A DNA stretch of 64,000 bases from Chitinophagales bacterium (GTDB taxonomy: Bacteria; Bacteroidota; Bacteroidia; Chitinophagales; JADIYW01): positions 1 to 64,000 of the forward strand of contig JAMLHH010000002.1 in NCBI GenBank assembly GCA_023957215.1, in the 5' to 3' direction. A model generated the notes under the pieces. That model did not search any database. It worked only from the letters and a program-made list of their open reading frames with translations, and had not been told where the DNA came from. Positions within the stretch are counted from its first letter, which is position 1. Each line of letters opens with the position of its first letter. A program made the translations under genes and the position numbers. Shown piece after piece: positions 29,146-39,137 of this stretch.

Positions 29146-30362
29146 ACTACATGACAAAAATAGAATCCCTTGATAAACAGCAAATTAACTGTTAAACTAT
29201 TTGCATAATAGACTGATATTCAGTATCTTAGAAGAATAATTTCAACATTTTTCTATGGATAAGAATATCAGTCGTGAGAGTAAAAGTAATCAACTTTGTG
29301 AAGTTTTAAGTAGAAATATCGAAAAAAATGATTCTATGATAAATAAAGCAAGGATAAAGTTAATAGCCCAAGTAATCTTAGCACTTTGTAAAGTACAAAC
29401 AGTGAGTTTTCATAAATTAGCTTTAGCTTTTGACAATGAGAGTAAAGCGGATTCATCCCTTCGAAGGATTCAACGCTTTATGTCCGGATTCTGTTTATGT
29501 AGTGACTTAATTGCTAAGCTAATCTTTGCATTACTTCCTGAAAAAGAAAATCTTAGGATAACCATTGACAGAACCAACTGGAAGTTCGGAGAACAAAACA
29601 TCAATATATTTATGTTAGGTATTGCCTATAAAAACATAGCCTTCCCTCTGCTTTTCACGATGTTGGACAAGAGAGGCAACTCAAATAGCCGGGAAAGAAT
29701 CATGTTAATTCAAAGATTTATCCGTCTTTTCGGAAAAGATTGTATTGGTTTTATTGTTGCTGACCGTGAGTTTGTCGGAGAAGAATGGATGGGTTATTTG
29801 AATAGAGAAAATTTGAGATATCACATTCGAATACGCAATAATTTTAAAGTTTATCTACCTCATAAAGATAAAGAAATTCCTGTTAAATGGTTGTTCTCAG
29901 GGTTAAAATATGGAGAGATGAAGCATTATCATAAGATTGTAAAGATCAATGGAGAATATTGTTATTTATCAGCCACATTAGGTCGAACAAGAGACAACGC
30001 ACCTGAATACGTCATCATTATAAGTTATAGCAAAGACACACAAGCATTGGTAAATTATAAAGATAGATGGCAGATTGAAACGTGCTTCAAAGCTATGAAA
30101 TCCAGTGGGTTTGATATCGAAAATACACATTTACAAGACATTGAAAGGATTGAAAAGCTAATTTGTCTTGTTATGATTGCCTTTTTATGGTGTTACAAAG
30201 TTGGTGATTACTTGAACAACGAAGTAAAGCCCATTATTATTAAAAAACACGGGCATAGAGCAAAATCTATCTTCAAATATGGATTAGAATATATCACAAA
30301 TATTTTGTTAAACCCTCAAAAACAAGGATTTGAGATTGTTTTATCAAAAATTGTCATGTAGT
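29146..30362. mobile_element. IS4-family insertion sequence
   Basis: 1217 bases bounded by perfect 12-base terminal inverted repeats, ACTACATGACAA at 29146-29157 and TTGTCATGTAGT at 30351-30362, with a further shared TTGATAAA a few bases inside. It encodes one intact DDE transposase. No target-site duplication is visible. It lies at the 3' end of the glycosyltransferase gene, in the opposite orientation to the surrounding operon. Confidence 0.9.
29255..30361 (+). CDS. IS4-family transposase
   Basis: 368 residues. Catalytic acids are visible in LRITIDRTNW (first Asp), IVADREFVGEEW (second Asp) and YKDRWQIETCFKAMK. The last contains the IS4 signature Y-x2-R-x3-E-x6-K with the catalytic Glu. 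The frame is intact, so the element may be active. The stop codon TAG forms part of the right inverted repeat. Confidence 0.95.
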   Translation: MDKNISRESKSNQLCEVLSRNIEKNDSMINKARIKLIAQVILALCKVQTVSFHKLALAFDNESKADSSLRRIQRFMSGFCLCSDLIAKLIFALLPEKENLRITIDRTNWKFGEQNINIFMLGIAYKNIAFPLLFTMLDKRGNSNSRERIMLIQRFIRLFGKDCIGFIVADREFVGEEWMGYLNRENLRYHIRIRNNFKVYLPHKDKEIPVKWLFSGLKYGEMKHYHKIVKINGEYCYLSATLGRTRDNAPEYVIIISYSKDTQALVNYKDRWQIETCFKAMKSSGFDIENTHLQDIERIEKLICLVMIAFLWCYKVGDYLNNEVKPIIIKKHGHRAKSIFKYGLEYITNILLNPQKQGFEIVLSKIVM

Positions 30363-31354
30363 GAACTTTTATTTATCAATGATTGAAAATAGTTTAAATG
30401 TGCTGTTGCTGACTTTTCCCAACTGAAATCTTGTGCTTTGTCAATACCTCTTTTGTGTAACTCATTCCATAAGTTTTTATTTGACATGATTTGTTCCATT
30501 GCAATTTTCCAATCTTCCATCTGATGTGGACGACACAAAATAGCAACATCTTTTGAAATTTCTTCAGTAGCAGAGCCATAAGATGTTATTATTGGAGTAC
30601 CACATGCCATAGCTTCTATCAATGGCAAACCGAAACTTTCTCTAAATGAAGGAAGTATAAAAGCTTTGGCGTTTTGCATATATTTTGCCACTTCCTGCTG
30701 ACTGATAGGATGATCAATGAGTTGCACTCCCGAAATATTTGCATCACCTTTAAATCCGGGTACTATTAAGACCAAAGGCAATTTATTTTCTATGCTGATT
30801 TCTCGGTAAGCTTTGAGAAGTGTATCTATATTTTTTATAGGTTGAAAGACAGAAACGTGCAGTAAAAAATCATTGGAGCGTTTCTCAAGAGGTCGGAATA
30901 AGGTCTTGTCGTAAGAATGGTAAATGACTTTTATTTTATCGGCATTCAAATTTAATTCACGGACAATTTCTTCTTTAGCAAAATGAGAAACCGTGATAAT
31001 CCCTTCAATGTTATTTCTAAACAGATTCCAAAAGAGTTTGCGCTGAAAATTAATCCAATAGCCTTTGACTTGTTGCATCCATCCGTAGTAAGTATAATGA
31101 TGCGGTAAGGCAAAATTAGAAGCACCGTGAACTGTTGCAACCAATGGTTTTTTCCTATTAAGAAATCTCCTATTGGGATTTTTACCTCCTGTGCAAGTGG
31201 GATCCCAATACAAATCTACCTCATCAGGCAAGCTGTCATTTTTATTAAAAGGAAAAATTTGGACATCTTTTTTAGTTAAAATATTAGAAACTTGTTCGTA
31301 GTAAATATGAACACTATTCAAATATTTATCAGGTATCCAAACACCTATTTTCAT
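30344..31354 (-). CDS. Glycosyltransferase family 4 (GT-B fold), tail replaced by the IS
   Basis: 336 residues. The C-terminal lobe has LLHVSVFQPIKNIDTLLKAY and FRESFGLPLIEAMACGTPII, with the E-x7-E nucleotide-sugar motif. It adds a sugar to a surface glycan at the inner membrane. It overlaps the flippase gene by four bases. The last residues (LHDNF) are encoded by the IS inverted repeat. Excising 29146-30362 restores a tail of KNKN and a TAA two bases before the acyltransferase ATG. The catalytic part is untouched, so the enzyme is probably still active. Confidence 0.9.
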   Translation of the reverse strand: MKIGVWIPDKYLNSVHIYYEQVSNILTKKDVQIFPFNKNDSLPDEVDLYWDPTCTGGKNPNRRFLNRKKPLVATVHGASNFALPHHYTYYGWMQQVKGYWINFQRKLFWNLFRNNIEGIITVSHFAKEEIVRELNLNADKIKVIYHSYDKTLFRPLEKRSNDFLLHVSVFQPIKNIDTLLKAYREISIENKLPLVLIVPGFKGDANISGVQLIDHPISQQEVAKYMQNAKAFILPSFRESFGLPLIEAMACGTPIITSYGSATEEISKDVAILCRPHQMEDWKIAMEQIMSNKNLWNELHKRGIDKAQDFSWEKSATAHLNYFQSLINKSSLHDNF

Positions 31355-32730
31355 TTTATAATCTTAAAGTTTTTATTCAAATTGATAAAAGGCAAATAAG
31401 CGATATAGTAACCAAATTTTCGTTTAATATAAAGAGACCCCACTATATTCCAGACTGCCATACTAATGGCATTAGCCACTGCGGCTCCATTGATACCCCA
31501 TTTAGGTATCAGAATAAAAATGAGAATCAAATTGATAAAAGCACCTAAGAGTGAAATATTTCTAAACTGCTTGTGATATCCTGTGACATTGAGTAATTGG
31601 GCGACCGGACCACATCCCACATTGAATATTTGACCTATGGATACGAGACTCAATGCCAAAGCTCCCGGCACAAATGCTTTTCCATAAGCCAATAATATCA
31701 TGTATTTCGATCCAAAGATAATCAGTCCAAAAATGGGAATATTGAGTAAAAAGATTAAACGTGCAAATTTCACACAGAGTTTCATCACTTCTTCATGTTT
31801 TCCTTGATAATACAGTTGGCTGATTTTAGGTTGTATCGTGGTATTCATTGCCACCAAGCCCATCGCTGCTATTGAGGCTACATTGGCACAGGTTTTATAA
31901 ATACCTACCATTTCGGGTCCTGTATAAAAAGGCAACATAAAAGCATCTGCAAAGTTGTTGATGAAAAAACCCAAATAGGTGAACAACATAGGAAATGCAA
32001 CAGATAAAATCACTGAATAATTAATATCTGCGTGAGCAGGTATTTCTTGACCAAGACTTGGTTTTCGAAAATGTTTGTTAATGGAAATCTGTGAAATCAA
32101 CCATGCTAAGAAACAACCTGAAATGAATTGCAGGTAAAGTGGATTATATCTGTCAAAGTAAAGAGCTGTCAGGAGAATGATGACAGTCACTCGCGTTGCC
32201 AAGGTAGCCACATTGTTATAATTAGCAACTTTTATTTTTAATATGGAGCGCAACACAAAGTTGTTGTACTCAGACAATAGTAAGAAGATAAGAAAAAATC
32301 CTGACCATCTGAAAAAAGTTTTCAAATGAGGGACGCCCCATTTTACAGCTAACCATCCGGCAAGAAAGTACATGACTATCATGGACAACACCCAAAAAAA
32401 TGCTAAAAGATGCAAGCTCTTTTTATAGACCAACCATGCTGTGCCAATATTATATTTTTCTTTGTATTCGGGAATCAATTTGAGCATCGCATCTTTTATT
32501 CCAAAATTTCCAAGTATAATAAACGCCGCCATGAATGTGGTAAGATTAGTCAACCAACCTGACACCTCAGGTCCGTACCATCGTGCTATAATCACACCCG
32601 AAATAAATCTCATCACATAAATAGCCCCCATCGAAGCGAGAGTATGGATACTCCTTTGTGCTACAAACGAAAAGTTAGGATCTTGTAAAGCTTTATTTAC
32701 TTTTTCTCTGACTGTGGTGATAATAGACAT
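31351..32730 (-). CDS. Oligosaccharide flippase (MOP superfamily)
   Basis: 459 residues, about 12-14 membrane helices, with the family start (FVAQRSIHTLASMGAIYVMRF) and internal repeat pattern. It would flip lipid-linked glycan units made with the adjacent glycosyltransferase, which it overlaps by four bases (ATGA). Together with the acyltransferase this is a short surface-glycan operon. A second, unrelated-looking flippase is at 9266. Confidence 0.88.
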   Translation of the reverse strand: MSIITTVREKVNKALQDPNFSFVAQRSIHTLASMGAIYVMRFISGVIIARWYGPEVSGWLTNLTTFMAAFIILGNFGIKDAMLKLIPEYKEKYNIGTAWLVYKKSLHLLAFFWVLSMIVMYFLAGWLAVKWGVPHLKTFFRWSGFFLIFLLLSEYNNFVLRSILKIKVANYNNVATLATRVTVIILLTALYFDRYNPLYLQFISGCFLAWLISQISINKHFRKPSLGQEIPAHADINYSVILSVAFPMLFTYLGFFINNFADAFMLPFYTGPEMVGIYKTCANVASIAAMGLVAMNTTIQPKISQLYYQGKHEEVMKLCVKFARLIFLLNIPIFGLIIFGSKYMILLAYGKAFVPGALALSLVSIGQIFNVGCGPVAQLLNVTGYHKQFRNISLLGAFINLILIFILIPKWGINGAAVANAISMAVWNIVGSLYIKRKFGYYIAYLPFINLNKNFKIIK

Positions 32731-32751
32731 AAATTGATAGACTTGTCTTTT

Positions 32752-33345
32752 TCAAGATTCTATGGATTCCATGATTTCACTATATGCATCTACTGCTCCA
32801 CACCCTGCACTTTGCTCATCTATTGCAGGAAGCTCTATACCGATTTCATCAAACATACTTATCTTTTTTTTGAAGGTATTGATATTCTCGGGCAAGCTAA
32901 GAAACACTTTACTATTTTTTTGAAGATTTTGAACTTTTAGCAAATCCCTCTCACTAAATCCATGCTCACTTTTTATGATAAAGGCATAAGGTTTTTGATT
33001 CAAAAGCAATGCTTTGTCTATCTGATGATTATCAAGTCTGACAAAAGCCAAAGGAAGAAAATTTTCATCTTGAATTAAATCATGCTCTATAGAGATAGAG
33101 GCAAATTGGGAAAAAGTTTCTTTCATGGTATCGAAGATGTATTTTTCAGATTGGTGAAGTCCGAAAGCAGCCAATAATTTAGGTTCGAATAACCATTCAC
33201 TGATAGCATTAGCCTGCTCGACAGAAATATATCTTTCATTTTCTCCATCAAAAACAAACTCTATCCATGCATCATCCAAAGCATTGAGAAATCGCGCATC
33301 AGGAAGATTATTGACACCGGATACTTTCCAATAAATTTTCTTCAT
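32752..33345 (-). CDS. Degenerate phosphoribosylanthranilate isomerase (TrpF)-like protein
   Basis: 197 residues. The N-terminus (WKVSGVNNLPDARF, then EFVFDGENERYISVEQANAI) follows the TrpF pattern, in which KICGLTN is replaced by KVSGVNN. The catalytic Cys is therefore Ser, and the Asp-containing loop is not recognisable near the C-terminus (ELPAIDEQSAGCGAVDAYSE). No other trp gene is nearby. It may be a pseudoenzyme with a new role; the assignment is by pattern only. Confidence 0.5.
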   Translation of the reverse strand: MKKIYWKVSGVNNLPDARFLNALDDAWIEFVFDGENERYISVEQANAISEWLFEPKLLAAFGLHQSEKYIFDTMKETFSQFASISIEHDLIQDENFLPLAFVRLDNHQIDKALLLNQKPYAFIIKSEHGFSERDLLKVQNLQKNSKVFLSLPENINTFKKKISMFDEIGIELPAIDEQSAGCGAVDAYSEIMESIES

Positions 33346-33476
33346 GGCACAAATGTATAGACTAAGAACGGCTTCCCACTCATAAAACCATTAATTTTAT
33401 TGTTTCTTTCATAAATCAAATGAGTAGATTTTCTTATGTTTGAATATATTATACATATTTATAAATAGATAGTACT

Positions 33477-33484
33477 TACATTTG
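33477..33484 (+). promoter_or_regulatory. Bacteroidota-type -7 element before the DUF5723 gene
   Basis: TACATTTG fits TAnnTTTG, 58 bases before the ATG at 33543. A second match, TATTTTTG at 33527-33534, is too close unless the transcript is nearly leaderless. Confidence 0.4.
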
Positions 33485-33542
33485 CCATTTAATTAAGATA
33501 GGTAAATTAATTGGTTATAATTTAATTATTTTTGATTTGAGA

Positions 33543-34994
33543 ATGAAGCATTTTTGTCTTTTAACTTGGATATTTTTACTCAATGCAACTGTTTATGCTC
33601 AAGATTTTATAGGCATGCAATTGGGAAATTATGCCGGCGTGTTCGGATTAAATATCAATCCTGCCGTCAATGTCAATGGTCCCAATCAATTTGATGTCAA
33701 TTTTTTTGCTTTGGGCTTTTCTTATGAATCAAATTATATCTATCTCGAAAAGTCCAACATTTTTCTTGCCGGATTGAAAGCTGCCAAATTACGCCCCAAT
33801 CCCAACATACAAAAAAAAGCCAAAAGAAACATCTCAAATCCTTTGTACTATAATTTTTTTGATAGAAGAAATACGACTTATCAGTTTTATGGAAACGGCT
33901 TTCTCAACTTACCAAGTGGTTATGTAAATATCAGAAACCACTCTTTGGGTATCACCATTCGGGATCGTTTCTTAGGCTATGCCAATAGAATATCTCCTGA
34001 TTATGGGTATTATTACTATCAAGATAGTGCGACTACTGAAATGTGGTTAGACCCTATGAAATTGGGTTTACTCCATTATGGTGAAATAGCATTCAATTAT
34101 GCGACAGGCATTTCTACTTCGGGTGAAGTAGATGTCAATATCGGAGCGACTGTCAAATATATCATACCTTGGGATGGCATCTTTTTAAGAAACAATGTCA
34201 CCAAAGAATCTATCAAAATTGACAATGGTGTAAAAATACCTGAAGGAGCAGATGTCGATTTTGATTGGTTTTCCGGATATAAATACGATTACGATAATGA
34301 CAGAGCGATATACAATCTACGGAAAGCAGGAAATGGATTGGCACTCGACTTCGGCTTTACCATCGTTAATGCAATGGTTGGAGATGATGGAAATGCCAGT
34401 AAATGGAAAGTCGGCGTGGCTATCAGTGATGTGGGAAAAATTTTTATAAAAAAAGGAGAAGTCAATCGTTTCCAGACAATAGATACTGTCGTTTATAGAG
34501 ATGAATATTTTTCTGAGGTGAAAGATTTAAAAAGATTCAGGGAAATAGCGAATGCCTATGCTTTTACAAATGACTCTACTAATTCAGTAGTAGGCTCATC
34601 CTTTTCAGCATGGATGCCGGCCTCGGTCACTGCTTTTGCAGATTTTAATGTAGCCAATGACTGGTATTTATCAGTTCACAGTATATTAAGACTTCCAATG
34701 AAAGCAATCGGTTTGGAAAAAAGTAATACGATTGCATTGACCGCGAGGATTGAAAGACCTACATTTGAATTGGCAATTCCGGTCATACTACACGATTTTA
34801 AATATCCCCGAGTCGGCCTGTTTTTTAGAAAAGGCATATTCTTTATAGGTTCTGATAATATGACCGCTTGGTTAGTTCCCCAAAAACTCAAAGGTATCGA
34901 ACTTTATACCGGTCTGAGATGGTCAGGAAATATTTCATACCGAACCAAAAGAAAGAATCCTAAGAGAATCACTTTAAAATGTCCGGTTTGGTAA
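33543..34994 (+). CDS. DUF5723-type outer-membrane-like protein
   Basis: 483 residues from ATG 33543 (an in-frame TTG two codons upstream is less likely). A signal peptide ends near VYAQDFIG. The mature start, MQLGNYAGVFGLNINPA, is the signature seen in Bacteroidota DUF5723 proteins. The rest alternates short hydrophobic strands with aromatic residues, consistent with an outer-membrane beta barrel or lectin-like surface protein. Function unknown. Confidence 0.7.
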   Translation: MKHFCLLTWIFLLNATVYAQDFIGMQLGNYAGVFGLNINPAVNVNGPNQFDVNFFALGFSYESNYIYLEKSNIFLAGLKAAKLRPNPNIQKKAKRNISNPLYYNFFDRRNTTYQFYGNGFLNLPSGYVNIRNHSLGITIRDRFLGYANRISPDYGYYYYQDSATTEMWLDPMKLGLLHYGEIAFNYATGISTSGEVDVNIGATVKYIIPWDGIFLRNNVTKESIKIDNGVKIPEGADVDFDWFSGYKYDYDNDRAIYNLRKAGNGLALDFGFTIVNAMVGDDGNASKWKVGVAISDVGKIFIKKGEVNRFQTIDTVVYRDEYFSEVKDLKRFREIANAYAFTNDSTNSVVGSSFSAWMPASVTAFADFNVANDWYLSVHSILRLPMKAIGLEKSNTIALTARIERPTFELAIPVILHDFKYPRVGLFFRKGIFFIGSDNMTAWLVPQKLKGIELYTGLRWSGNISYRTKRKNPKRITLKCPVW

Positions 34995-35045
34995 AACATT
35001 CTCACCCTACTTTTATTTAACTTTAGTAAACTTTAGTTTTTAATT

Positions 35046-37088
35046 ATGAGGTATTTATCTCTTCTTTTATGTTTTTTTATGGCAATCTCTAATGTTTCAG
35101 CTCAGTCAAAAATGACCACGGAGCTTTTATGGAAACTCGGACGACTCTCGTCCACACAAATTACAAGTGACGGACAAATTTTTTATGGTGTAAAAAATGA
35201 AGATGTCGAAAAAGCAAGTAGCAAGACACAAACTTTTACCATCTTACCCAATTCTCAAAAGGCAAAAACTTTCTTTCAGGCAAGCAAAAGTCAAAGCATT
35301 GTCCAAATTCTGGATGACAATACCATCATTTTCGTAAAAGACAATCAAATTTGGAGCGTACAACCTGATGGAAAGGACAAAAAACAATTGACTGACGGAA
35401 AGGACAAATACAGCAATATCAAATTCTCACCCAAAGGCGACTATATCATCTTTTCAAAAAAGGTCAAATTAAAAGATGTCTATGGTAAAGATTTTTATCC
35501 CGAACTCAAAAAATCCAATGTCCAAATTTATGACGATTTGATGTACAGGCACTGGGATCAATGGGCAGATGGAGAGTTTAGCCATGTTTTTTATGCGTCT
35601 TTTAATCTGAAAAACGGAAAAATAGGTAAGGCGACCGATATTATGAAAGACGAACCTTATCACTGTCCACAATTGCCTTTTGGCGGATCAGAAGATTATA
35701 TTTGGAATAAAACAGGTGATAAAATTATTTATACATGTAAAAAGAAATACGGAAAAGAAGATGCTATCAGCACCAACACACATTTGTATGAATATGATTT
35801 GAAAACAAAAACCACTACTGTACTGACGGAAGGTCTAAATGGATACAATACACAATCATCATTCAGTCCTGACGGACAAAAATTAGCATGGTGCAGTATG
35901 GCACATGATGGCTATGAATCTGATAAAAATGATATCTATATCGCAGATGCAGATGGTCAAAATAAAATCAACCTTACTGCCGGCTGGGACAATTCTGTCA
36001 ACAATTACAAATGGAGTAAAGACGGCAAAACGATTTATTTTACAGCTACTATCCGTGCTACCAAACAAATTTTTGAAATCAAACTCAATCAAGACTTATC
36101 ACAAGGAGACATCATTGTCACCCAACTCACAGAAGGAGATTTTGACATTACTTCTATTGCAGGACAAATAGGTGATACATTAATTGTAGGCAGACAAGAC
36201 ATGAACCATGCTTCCGAACTGTATGAGTTTTCACTTTCCGATAAAAACCTATCACAACTGACTCATATCAACACAAAGATTTATGATCAAATCCAACTCA
36301 GTCAGATAGACAAATATTGGGTGAAAACAACCGATGGTAAAGAAGAATTGGTATGGGTAATATTACCACCTGACTTTGATTCCACCAAAAAATATCCTAC
36401 ACTCTTATATTGCCAAGGTGGACCTCAATCTCCTGTTTCACAATTTTATTCATATAGATGGAACTTTCAATTGATGGCGGCTAACGGTTATATCGTGGTT
36501 GCCCCCAATAGAAGAGGTTTGCCCGGATTTGGTACTGAGTGGAATGAAGCCATTAGTAAAGATTGGGGTGGTCAAGCGATGAAAGACTACTTATCTGCAA
36601 TAGATTCTATTTCTAATTTACCTTATGTTGACAAAGACAGATTGGGCTGTGTAGGTGCGAGTTATGGCGGATATTCCACTTTCATGTTGGCAGGTATTCA
36701 CGAAAACAGATTTAAAACTTTCATTGCACATGACGGGCTGTTTGATTTGAGAAGTTGGTACGGTACAACAGAAGAACTATGGTTTGCTAATTGGGATTTG
36801 GGGGGGGCGTATTGGCAAAAGGACAATCAGGCTGCACAAAACAGCTTTAGCAAATTTAGCCCGAGTGATTATGTTGATAATTGGAATCAACCGATTTTGA
36901 TTATACAGGGTGGCATGGATTTCAGAGTGCCTATCGAGCAAGGTTTACAAGCTTTTCAAGCGGCACAGCTCAAAGGTATCAAAAGCAAAATCTTGTACTT
37001 TCCGGAAGAAAACCATTGGATTTTACAATCCCAGAATGCTGTCGTTTGGCAGACAGAATTTTTTAAGTGGTTGAAAGAGACTTTGTAA
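35046..37088 (+). CDS. S9-family prolyl oligopeptidase-like serine peptidase
   Basis: 680 residues with a cleavable signal peptide (ISNVSAQ near residue 20). An N-terminal WD40-like beta-propeller (about 25-420) is followed by the alpha/beta-hydrolase domain. The catalytic Ser is in GCVGASYGGYS, the Asp in GGMDFRVP and the His in EENHWIL. The family trims short peptides, often after proline or alanine, in the periplasm. All three catalytic residues are present, unlike the related protein at 39731. Confidence 0.93.
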   Translation: MRYLSLLLCFFMAISNVSAQSKMTTELLWKLGRLSSTQITSDGQIFYGVKNEDVEKASSKTQTFTILPNSQKAKTFFQASKSQSIVQILDDNTIIFVKDNQIWSVQPDGKDKKQLTDGKDKYSNIKFSPKGDYIIFSKKVKLKDVYGKDFYPELKKSNVQIYDDLMYRHWDQWADGEFSHVFYASFNLKNGKIGKATDIMKDEPYHCPQLPFGGSEDYIWNKTGDKIIYTCKKKYGKEDAISTNTHLYEYDLKTKTTTVLTEGLNGYNTQSSFSPDGQKLAWCSMAHDGYESDKNDIYIADADGQNKINLTAGWDNSVNNYKWSKDGKTIYFTATIRATKQIFEIKLNQDLSQGDIIVTQLTEGDFDITSIAGQIGDTLIVGRQDMNHASELYEFSLSDKNLSQLTHINTKIYDQIQLSQIDKYWVKTTDGKEELVWVILPPDFDSTKKYPTLLYCQGGPQSPVSQFYSYRWNFQLMAANGYIVVAPNRRGLPGFGTEWNEAISKDWGGQAMKDYLSAIDSISNLPYVDKDRLGCVGASYGGYSTFMLAGIHENRFKTFIAHDGLFDLRSWYGTTEELWFANWDLGGAYWQKDNQAAQNSFSKFSPSDYVDNWNQPILIIQGGMDFRVPIEQGLQAFQAAQLKGIKSKILYFPEENHWILQSQNAVVWQTEFFKWLKETL

Positions 37089-37100
37089 AAACTTTTTCCC

Positions 37101-37550
37101 GTGAGAGCTGTCATTCAAAGAGTCACTGAAGCACAAGTCATTTCCGATGGCATTTTGACCGGAAAGATTGAAAAAGGTTTGGCTGTATTGCTGGGTATTC
37201 ATGCTGAGGATACTGATGCAGATATCCAGTGGCTTGTAAAAAAGATAAGTCAGATGCGTATCTTTTCCGATGAGGATGATAAGATGAATCTTTCTCTCTC
37301 CGATATCAAAGGTTCGATTTTATTGCTTAGTCAGTTTACATTATATGCAAGTACCAAAAAAGGGAATCGTCCGAGTTTTATAACGGCAGCTCCTCCGATA
37401 ACAGCGATACCTTTATATGAAAGATTTGTAGAGATGCTAAAAGCGACTGATATTAAAGTAGAAACGGGAGTTTTCGGTGCAGATATGCAGTTACAACTTG
37501 TCAATGACGGTCCGGTCACTATCATTATAGATTCCAAAAATCCGGAATAG
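37101..37550 (+). CDS. dtd: D-aminoacyl-tRNA deacylase
   Basis: Removes D-amino acids and glycine from mischarged tRNAs. 149 residues: the start MRAVIQRVTEAQV, LLSQFTLYASTKKGNRPSF with the SQFTL motif, and the C-terminal DGPVTI with the cross-subunit GP. The start is GTG at 37101, since no ATG gives the conserved N-terminus. It lies 12 bases after the peptidase stop. Confidence 0.96.
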   Translation: MRAVIQRVTEAQVISDGILTGKIEKGLAVLLGIHAEDTDADIQWLVKKISQMRIFSDEDDKMNLSLSDIKGSILLLSQFTLYASTKKGNRPSFITAAPPITAIPLYERFVEMLKATDIKVETGVFGADMQLQLVNDGPVTIIIDSKNPE

Positions 37551-37569
37551 TGCTTATCTTTAATTTGAA

Positions 37570-38343
37570 ATGACTACAAAGTATCCCAATATTTCTATCT
37601 GGTTGGAGCAAAACAAGAAAGCTTACTTTGCTTCCGATTTTCATTTTGGTGCGTATAAAGATAAAAATATAGCCAAAGAAAAAGTTTTGGTAGCTTGGTT
37701 AGATGAAATCAAATCTGAAACCGGCGTTCTCTTTTTAGTGGGAGATTTATTTGATTTTTGGTTCGAATATAAGCACGTTGTACCAAAAGGAACTGTCAGA
37801 TTTCTCTCTAAAATCAGTGAGTTTGTAGATAAAGATATTCCCGTTTATGTTTTTACCGGCAATCACGATATTTGGATGTTTGATTATTTGGAAAAAGAAA
37901 TCGGTGTAAAGATTTTAAGACATCCTGCTGTTTTTGACATTCAGGGCAAAAAGTTTTTTGTCGGACATGGAGATGGATTGGGACCGGGTGATAATAAGTT
38001 TAAATTTTTAAAGAAAATTTTTACATCACCTGTTTTACAATGGATGTTTAAATGGGTACATCCCGATATAGGAATAGGTATTGCTCAAGCATGGTCTAAT
38101 CACAGCCGCACCCGTCCCGAAGATGAAAGGTTTATGGGTGAAGAGAAAGAAAGGTTGGTTACATACTCAAAAAGGCAATTAGAAATTTATCATGCACAGT
38201 ATTTTGTATTCGGACATAGACATTTGCCTTTGAGTATTGACATTGGTCAGGGAGCAACCTATTTCAATCTGGGAGACTGGATCGTCAATAACACCTATTT
38301 GGAATTTGATGGTACAGTTGTTGAACTAAAAAAATACAGATGA
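37570..38343 (+). CDS. lpxH: UDP-2,3-diacylglucosamine diphosphatase (LpxH-like)
   Basis: Metallophosphoesterase of 257 residues in lipid A synthesis, hydrolysing UDP-2,3-diacylglucosamine to lipid X. Metal ligands appear in ASDFHFGA, VGDLFDFW, TGNHDIW, VGHGDG and FGHRHLP. The chain is close to Bacteroidota LpxH length. It sits at the inner-membrane face. Overlaps the next gene by four bases. Confidence 0.92.
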   Translation: MTTKYPNISIWLEQNKKAYFASDFHFGAYKDKNIAKEKVLVAWLDEIKSETGVLFLVGDLFDFWFEYKHVVPKGTVRFLSKISEFVDKDIPVYVFTGNHDIWMFDYLEKEIGVKILRHPAVFDIQGKKFFVGHGDGLGPGDNKFKFLKKIFTSPVLQWMFKWVHPDIGIGIAQAWSNHSRTRPEDERFMGEEKERLVTYSKRQLEIYHAQYFVFGHRHLPLSIDIGQGATYFNLGDWIVNNTYLEFDGTVVELKKYR

Positions 38344-39137
38344 GAAATATTGTCGTCATTTTAGTTTGCATACTCCAATTTTATGCGGTTTCGGGTCAAG
38401 ATTTGAACGACAAAACACTGGTAGATAAAAATGTAGTCACTGCATCTATTGATCCTTTGGGACAAATCTTCTATATTAATCAATCCAAACAATTGATAAA
38501 ATTATCCAAACTTCAAGAGTCACCTTATATCTATTCGGATTTGACAATTAACAGGAATTCCCGTTTGATTACAGACAATACTTTTAAAACCATTTTGTAC
38601 AAAAAAGATATCGGTGATTTTCTATTATTAGACAACCGTTTAAAGTTACTTTCAAAATCCAATTTTTACGATTTAGGTTTTTTTGCGGTAGATGCTTTGG
38701 CTATTTCTAACGACCAGAAAAATATTTGGATTTTTGACAGTCAAAGACAGCAACTCATACAACTCAACCAGCAATACGATATTTCTTATCAAAGCAATAA
38801 TTTCACACAGTATCTATCGCAGCAATTACAGGCAGTACAAATCACCGAAGAGAAACAACATGTCTATCTTTTGGATAAAATACATGGTCTGTATGTCTTT
38901 GACAATACTGCTGTTTTTGTCAAAAGGTTGCCGATAGAGAATGCTGACAGATTTTGGCTTATCAACAACCAAATCTATTTTTACAGAGAAAATACCCTTT
39001 GGAAATATGATACTCTATTGTTTGAAGAAACTCCGGTTTTACAACTCGACAAAATCTATACTTCAATAGATATCAACAGAGATTATCTGATTGCACTTAC
39101 CGAAAACGGCGATTTATACCGCTTTCCAATACGTTAG
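38340..39137 (+). CDS. Hypothetical secreted beta-propeller-like protein
   Basis: 265 residues. A signal peptide ends near YAVSGQ. The remainder has repeating strand-rich segments (ASIDPLGQIFYINQSKQLIKL, then ALTENGDLYRF) that suggest a small beta-propeller or NHL-like fold. No family name is certain. It overlaps lpxH by four bases and is convergent with the GNAT gene, sharing four bases of stop region. Confidence 0.6.
   Translation: MRNIVVILVCILQFYAVSGQDLNDKTLVDKNVVTASIDPLGQIFYINQSKQLIKLSKLQESPYIYSDLTINRNSRLITDNTFKTILYKKDIGDFLLLDNRLKLLSKSNFYDLGFFAVDALAISNDQKNIWIFDSQRQQLIQLNQQYDISYQSNNFTQYLSQQLQAVQITEEKQHVYLLDKIHGLYVFDNTAVFVKRLPIENADRFWLINNQIYFYRENTLWKYDTLLFEETPVLQLDKIYTSIDINRDYLIALTENGDLYRFPIR

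Noticed and set aside
29138-30370. Target-site duplication around the IS4-family element
   Set aside because: Flanks differ (T-rich on the left, GAACT on the right). No duplication of 4-12 bases fits.
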